From Rhizobium sp. BK313 (GTDB lineage Bacteria > Pseudomonadota > Alphaproteobacteria > Rhizobiales > Rhizobiaceae), in assembly GCF_014193655.1 (NCBI RefSeq), contig NZ_JACHZQ010000005.1, forward strand, positions 576,485 to 640,484: a stretch of DNA of 64,000 nt, read 5' to 3'. The notes beneath the pieces were generated by a model that saw only the letters and a program-made list of their open reading frames with translations, was not told where the DNA came from and did not search any database. Each line of letters opens with the position of its first letter. Within the stretch, counting starts at the first letter, position 1. Shown here one piece after another: positions 60,566 to 64,000 of this stretch. The translations under genes and the position numbers were made by a program.

Positions 60566-61972
60566 CTATCGCGTGCGGCGGAGCACCACGGCGAAGAACC
60601 CATCCAGCCCGGAAGCGAAACCGCCGGAAAGCGGCAGCATGTCGGGTGTGGTGCGGAAAGCGCCGAGGGGTGAGATCGCGGCTTCGAGACCCGGCCAATC
60701 CTCGGGCTTGATCGGCACGCGCTCGGCCATGTCCGTCTCCCGCAGAACACGCGCGACGAGATCCTCGCCCTCTTCGGGATCGAGCGAACAGTTGGAAAAG
60801 ACCACAAGCCCGCCGGGCTTGACCAAGGTCAACGCATGGCGCAGCAGACGCTCCTGTAGCGCGGCAAGCTTCGCGATATCCTCCGGACCCTTGGTCCATA
60901 GCACGTCGGGATGACGACGCGTCGTACCCGTCGAAGAGCAGGGGGCATCGAGAAGAGCGGCGTCGAAAAGATCATCGGGTTGAAACTTGGCCATATCGGC
61001 GGCGACGGTTTCCGCCTCCAGCCCAAGTCGCGCCAGATTGCCGGAAAGCCGCTTGAGGCGATTGGCGGATTGGTCGAGCGCGGTCACCTTGCCGCCGGCA
61101 AGAATGAGTTGCGCCGTCTTGCCGCCGGGCGCGGCGCAGAGATCGACCACTGTGCGGCCAACAAGCGAACCGAACAATTTTGCCGGAATGCTGGCAGCAG
61201 CATCCTGGACCCACCATTCGCCGTCCGTAAATCCATCGAGCGAGGGAATCGAGCCCTCGAAGGCGGCAAGCCGCACGCCGCCGGTCGGCAAAACGACGCC
61301 GTTCAGACGCTTCGCCCAGCCTTCAGCATCGGATTTCACCGTGACGTCGATCGCTGCCGGCTCCAATTGCGTGTTGGAAATCCTCAACGCGGCTTCGGCA
61401 CCATAGGCAGCTTCGAGACGCGCGAGGAACCAAGCCGGCATGGCCGGCACGCCGGCAACCTGGCTCAGGATCTCCTCTTTCTCTCGCCCGATTCGCCTGA
61501 GAATGGCGTTGACAAGCTTGGCAAAACGGCGATTGCGCGGATCCTGATTGGCCTGCTCGACGGCGATATCGACGGCGGAATGATCCGGCACATCGAGATA
61601 GAGCATCTGCGCCGCACCCACCACCAGCACATGATGCAGGGCTCGCGCACCTTCCGGCAACGGCGAATCCAGCAGTGAAGCAATCGCCGCCTCAATACAC
61701 GGCAGATGCCGCAGCGCCGAGTTCAGGATGGCACGCACCAGCGCACGGTCGCTCTCGCCAAGCGCCTTATAGGCGGGATTGCCGCCTTCGGCATCCAGCA
61801 TGCCATCGAGCGGCGTCTTACGGTCGATAACGGCCCCCAGGATTTTCGTCGCGGCGGCGCGCGCTGCAAATCCCGGCTTGGCGGGAACCGAATCATGCGA
61901 CCGATGCTGCGGCGGGCGATTGCCCGATTGTCTTCCGTCTTTGTTGAAAGGCTTTTTATTGTTGGAATTCAA
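60566..61972 (-). CDS. rsmB: 16S rRNA m5C methyltransferase, RsmB/NOP family
   Basis: 468 residues. N-terminal NusB-like helical domain (ARAAATKILGAVIDRKTPLD onwards), then the Rossmann methyltransferase domain with VVDLCAAPGGKTAQLIL (AdoMet binding), DAPCSSTGTTRRHPDV (release Cys) and VFSNCSLDPEEGED (catalytic Cys). It overlaps the htpX stop by 4 bp. Confidence 0.94.
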   Translation of the reverse strand: MNSNNKKPFNKDGRQSGNRPPQHRSHDSVPAKPGFAARAAATKILGAVIDRKTPLDGMLDAEGGNPAYKALGESDRALVRAILNSALRHLPCIEAAIASLLDSPLPEGARALHHVLVVGAAQMLYLDVPDHSAVDIAVEQANQDPRNRRFAKLVNAILRRIGREKEEILSQVAGVPAMPAWFLARLEAAYGAEAALRISNTQLEPAAIDVTVKSDAEGWAKRLNGVVLPTGGVRLAAFEGSIPSLDGFTDGEWWVQDAAASIPAKLFGSLVGRTVVDLCAAPGGKTAQLILAGGKVTALDQSANRLKRLSGNLARLGLEAETVAADMAKFQPDDLFDAALLDAPCSSTGTTRRHPDVLWTKGPEDIAKLAALQERLLRHALTLVKPGGLVVFSNCSLDPEEGEDLVARVLRETDMAERVPIKPEDWPGLEAAISPLGAFRTTPDMLPLSGGFASGLDGFFAVVLRRTR

Positions 61973-62958
61973 GACCAGGGTCCCTTCGGCGGTTGCGAAC
62001 CACCGCGACCCGTATTCGGCACGGAGCGCGATTTACGCTCCGGATTATCAGTCAAGATCGGTCCCGTCGAGCCAAAGTCGGACGACATGCTCATGGTAGG
62101 GCCTGCGCCACCGCCGCCATACCGCGCCATCTCGTGGAGCGCGGCGATACGGTTTTCCGTGTCCGGATGCGTGGAGAACAGATTGTCCATGCGCGCGCCG
62201 GAGAGCGGATTGATGATGAACATATGCGCCGTCGCCGGATGACCTTCGGCCTCTTCATTCGGAATATGCGCCGCCCCGCGGGCAATCTTTCCAAGCGCCG
62301 AGGCGAGCCAAAGGGGATTGCCGCAGATTTCCGCGCCACGGCGGTCGGCCGAATATTCACGTGTGCGGCTGATCGCCATCTGCACCAGCATGGCAGCGAG
62401 AGGCGCGACGATCATCGCCACCAGCACGCCGATGATACCGAGGGGATTGTTATTGTCGCGGCGACCGCCAAAGAAAAAGGCAAAATTTCCGAGCATGGAG
62501 ATGGCGCCGGCAAGCGTCGCCGTGATCGTCATCGTCAGCGTATCGCGGTTCTGCACGTGCGCCAGCTCATGCGCCATGACGCCGGCCACTTCCTCCGGCG
62601 TGAGCGCGTTGAGCAAACCGGTGGAGGCAGCAACCGCCGCATTTTCAGGATTGCGGCCGGTGGCAAAAGCGTTCGGCTGCGGGCTGTCGTAAAGATAGAC
62701 CTTCGGCATCGGCAGGCCGGCATTTTGCGCAAGCTGACGAATGATACGATAGAATTCCGGTGCGCTGCGCTCGTCCACCTCCTGTGCGTGATAGGTGGAA
62801 AGCACCATGCGATCGGAATTCCAATAGGAAAAGAAATTCATGCCGGCTGCGGCGACGAGCGCGATCATCATGCCGGCTTGACCACCGATCAAATAGCCGA
62901 CGCCCATGAACAGGGCGGTCATGAAGGCAAGCAACATGGCAGTGCGCATGAGATTCAT
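61969..62958 (-). CDS. htpX: Heat-shock membrane protease HtpX
   Basis: 329 residues. M48 family: two N-terminal membrane segments (MRTAMLLAFMTALFMGVGYL and GMMIALVAAAGMNFFSYW), zinc motif VMAHELAHVQNRD, two more segments, and the downstream Glu in REYSADRRGAE. It degrades misfolded membrane proteins. First gene of htpX-rsmB; the C-terminal ~40 residues are Gly/Pro-rich. Confidence 0.96.
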   Translation of the reverse strand: MNLMRTAMLLAFMTALFMGVGYLIGGQAGMMIALVAAAGMNFFSYWNSDRMVLSTYHAQEVDERSAPEFYRIIRQLAQNAGLPMPKVYLYDSPQPNAFATGRNPENAAVAASTGLLNALTPEEVAGVMAHELAHVQNRDTLTMTITATLAGAISMLGNFAFFFGGRRDNNNPLGIIGVLVAMIVAPLAAMLVQMAISRTREYSADRRGAEICGNPLWLASALGKIARGAAHIPNEEAEGHPATAHMFIINPLSGARMDNLFSTHPDTENRIAALHEMARYGGGGAGPTMSMSSDFGSTGPILTDNPERKSRSVPNTGRGGSQPPKGPWS

Positions 62959-63066
62959 CTGATGTCTCCATCACATCGTCAGTCCGAACCTTTTTCTTTC
63001 CGGCCGGACGCACTATGATTTGGCTATTCACCCGCCTATTTCAACAGTTCTAGGCCGCATCACGCC

Positions 63067-63285
63067 ATGCAGACTGCAGATAACGACAATAAAAACGACA
63101 TCGACGCCGGCAAGGCGCCCCGCAAACCGCTCTCGCCAGCCGCCAAACGGGCGCTCGCCGAAGCCGAGGAGCGCCGCAAGGCCCAGGCCCAACCCGACCT
63201 TCCCCCCGAAACCGGCGGCCGCGGCGGCGCCGACCCGGCTCGCTTCGGCGACTGGGAGATCAACGGTCGTTCAATCGATTTTTGA
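63067..63285 (+). CDS. Succinate dehydrogenase assembly factor 4 (DUF1674)
   Basis: 72 residues. The C-terminal motif GGRGGADPARFGDWEINGRS, then IDF, is characteristic of DUF1674/SdhAF4. The N terminus is charged and Ala/Lys-rich. In eukaryotes the homologue protects and matures the flavoprotein subunit SdhA; a similar bacterial role is inferred. It stands alone, divergent from htpX by 108 bp. Confidence 0.9.
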   Translation: MQTADNDNKNDIDAGKAPRKPLSPAAKRALAEAEERRKAQAQPDLPPETGGRGGADPARFGDWEINGRSIDF

Positions 63286-63423
63286 GATCGATTTTAGAAA
63301 GTTGTTCACGATCCTGTAGATGTTGCGCGAATGAGACCGTGAACCCCATGGCGGCAACAATCAGGTTGCCATCGCAAAAAGGGAAAGCGATGACCGTAGG
63401 CTTCCGTCAGGGTTTATCTTTCG

Positions 63424-63491
63424 AGAATTAGGCGAGGATACGCTCTCGCCTAATTCTAAAAATCGTCATCTCGCCCACCGGGAGCGAGATG
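63424..63491. terminator. Two adjacent hairpins between sdhAF4 and acs
   Basis: AGAATTAGGCGAG, 7-base loop, CTCGCCTAATTCT (63,424-63,456) is a perfect 13-bp stem. A second, CATCTCGC..GCGAGATG (63,467-63,491), follows. They probably terminate both convergent genes. Confidence 0.75.
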
Positions 63492-63499
63492 AACCTCGA

Positions 63500-64000
63500 T
63501 CAAGCGGCATCCGCCCTGTTCTGCCTATTGGCAATCAAATCATCGACGACAGCCGGATCGGCCAGCGTCGATGTGTCGCCGAGCGAACCGAAATCGTCCT
63601 CGGCGATCTTGCGCAGGATGCGGCGCATGATCTTGCCGGAGCGGGTTTTCGGCAGGCCGGGGGCGAACTGGATCTTGTCGGGCGAGGCGATCGGGCCGAT
63701 TTCGGCGCGCACGTGCTTCACCAGCTCCTGCCGCAGCGCGTCCGAACCTTCCTGGCCGGCCATCAGCGTCACATAGCAATAGATACCCTGACCCTTGATC
63801 GAATGCGGATAGCCGACAACGGCGGCTTCCGAGACGTGATGGTGCGAGACAAGAGCCGATTCAACTTCGGCCGTGCCGAGACGGTGCCCGGAGACGTTGA
63901 GCACATCGTCGACGCGGCCGGTGATCCAGTAATAGCCGTCCTCATCGCGCCGGCAGCCGTCGCCGGTGAAATATTTGCCTTTGTAGGCGGAGAAATAGGT
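63500..64000 (-). CDS. acsA: Acetyl-CoA synthetase, C-terminal part (5' end outside the window)
   Basis: 167 residues, open to the window edge. ANL-superfamily C-terminal domain: GRVDDVLNVSGHRLGTAEVE (hinge Asp region) and the catalytic Lys in LPKTRSGKIMRRILRKI, the site that is acetylated for control in Acs. The upstream part TYFSAYKGKYFTGDGCRRDE agrees. It activates acetate to acetyl-CoA. Confidence 0.95.
   Translation of the reverse strand, partial: TYFSAYKGKYFTGDGCRRDEDGYYWITGRVDDVLNVSGHRLGTAEVESALVSHHHVSEAAVVGYPHSIKGQGIYCYVTLMAGQEGSDALRQELVKHVRAEIGPIASPDKIQFAPGLPKTRSGKIMRRILRKIAEDDFGSLGDTSTLADPAVVDDLIANRQNRADAA

Noticed and set aside
61993..63018. 341-codon plus-strand frame opposite htpX
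   Set aside because: His/Arg-rich shadow; htpX on the other strand has the full protease motifs.

Overview
This 64 kb window is chromosomal DNA from a GC-rich alphaproteobacterium of the Rhizobiaceae, most likely Rhizobium in the broad sense. The evidence is the gene order (rplU-rpmA-obgE-proBA-nadD, rsfS-rlmH-envC-like-ctpA-rppH, imuA-imuB-dnaE2), the alphaproteobacterial SOS box GTTC-N7-GTTC, a BA14K protein, a 1,596-residue NAD-glutamate dehydrogenase, and an anti-Shine-Dalgarno sRNA of the rhizobial alpha-r14 (NfeR1) type. I cannot assign a species from the sequence alone.

Positions 1-12,627 look like accessory DNA. They hold the 3' end of a metallo-beta-lactamase-fold gene, a broken IS5-type transposase, a winged-helix/TolB-like/TPR regulator, an agmatinase-like ureohydrolase divergent from an MFS transporter, a DUF1003 protein, small secreted proteins including a Gly/Tyr-rich BA14K protein, a cupin, a DUF937 protein with an unrecognised partner, and a lone secreted alpha/beta hydrolase. 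Several gaps of 0.5-1.1 kb are present. The section ends at tRNA-Ser(CGA), 12,628-12,717. An 18-bp copy of the tRNA 3' end lies 2 kb away at 10,600, in the same orientation, as expected for the attachment-site scar of a small integrated element.

From 12.7 kb onwards the content is dense core genome. 12.7-20.2 kb: ribosomal proteins L21 and L27, two acetyltransferases, ObgE, proline synthesis (ProB, ProA) and NadD. 20.3-23.9 kb: the alpha-r14 sRNA, then molybdate uptake modABC with two candidate ModE boxes and a convergent ModE-like regulator. 24.1-30.2 kb: RsfS, RlmH, an EnvC-like murein hydrolase activator, CtpA, a divergent polysaccharide deacetylase and RppH. 30.2-37 kb: bacterioferritin and its ferredoxin, then the SOS mutasome imuA-imuB-dnaE2 behind a LexA box. 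37-42 kb: small genes, a CitE-like lyase and leucine synthesis leuD and leuB, the latter with a structured leader. 42.3-50.4 kb: two PAP2 phosphatases, an ArsR/SDR pair, Dps, Asd, a lytic transglycosylase, carbonic anhydrase and pyridoxal kinase. 50.6-64 kb: giant NAD-GDH, an MFS transporter, the htpX-rsmB-heparinase-purH run, SdhAF4 and the C-terminal end of acetyl-CoA synthetase.

Two near-consensus parS sites (42,241 and 47,712) suggest that the region is close to the chromosome origin. The most notable non-coding observations are the three-hairpin sRNA at 20.3 kb, the tRNA-Ser scar, the parS pair, and the leuB leader, which can fold the Shine-Dalgarno sequence into a stem. I did not find a wholly new multi-gene system.
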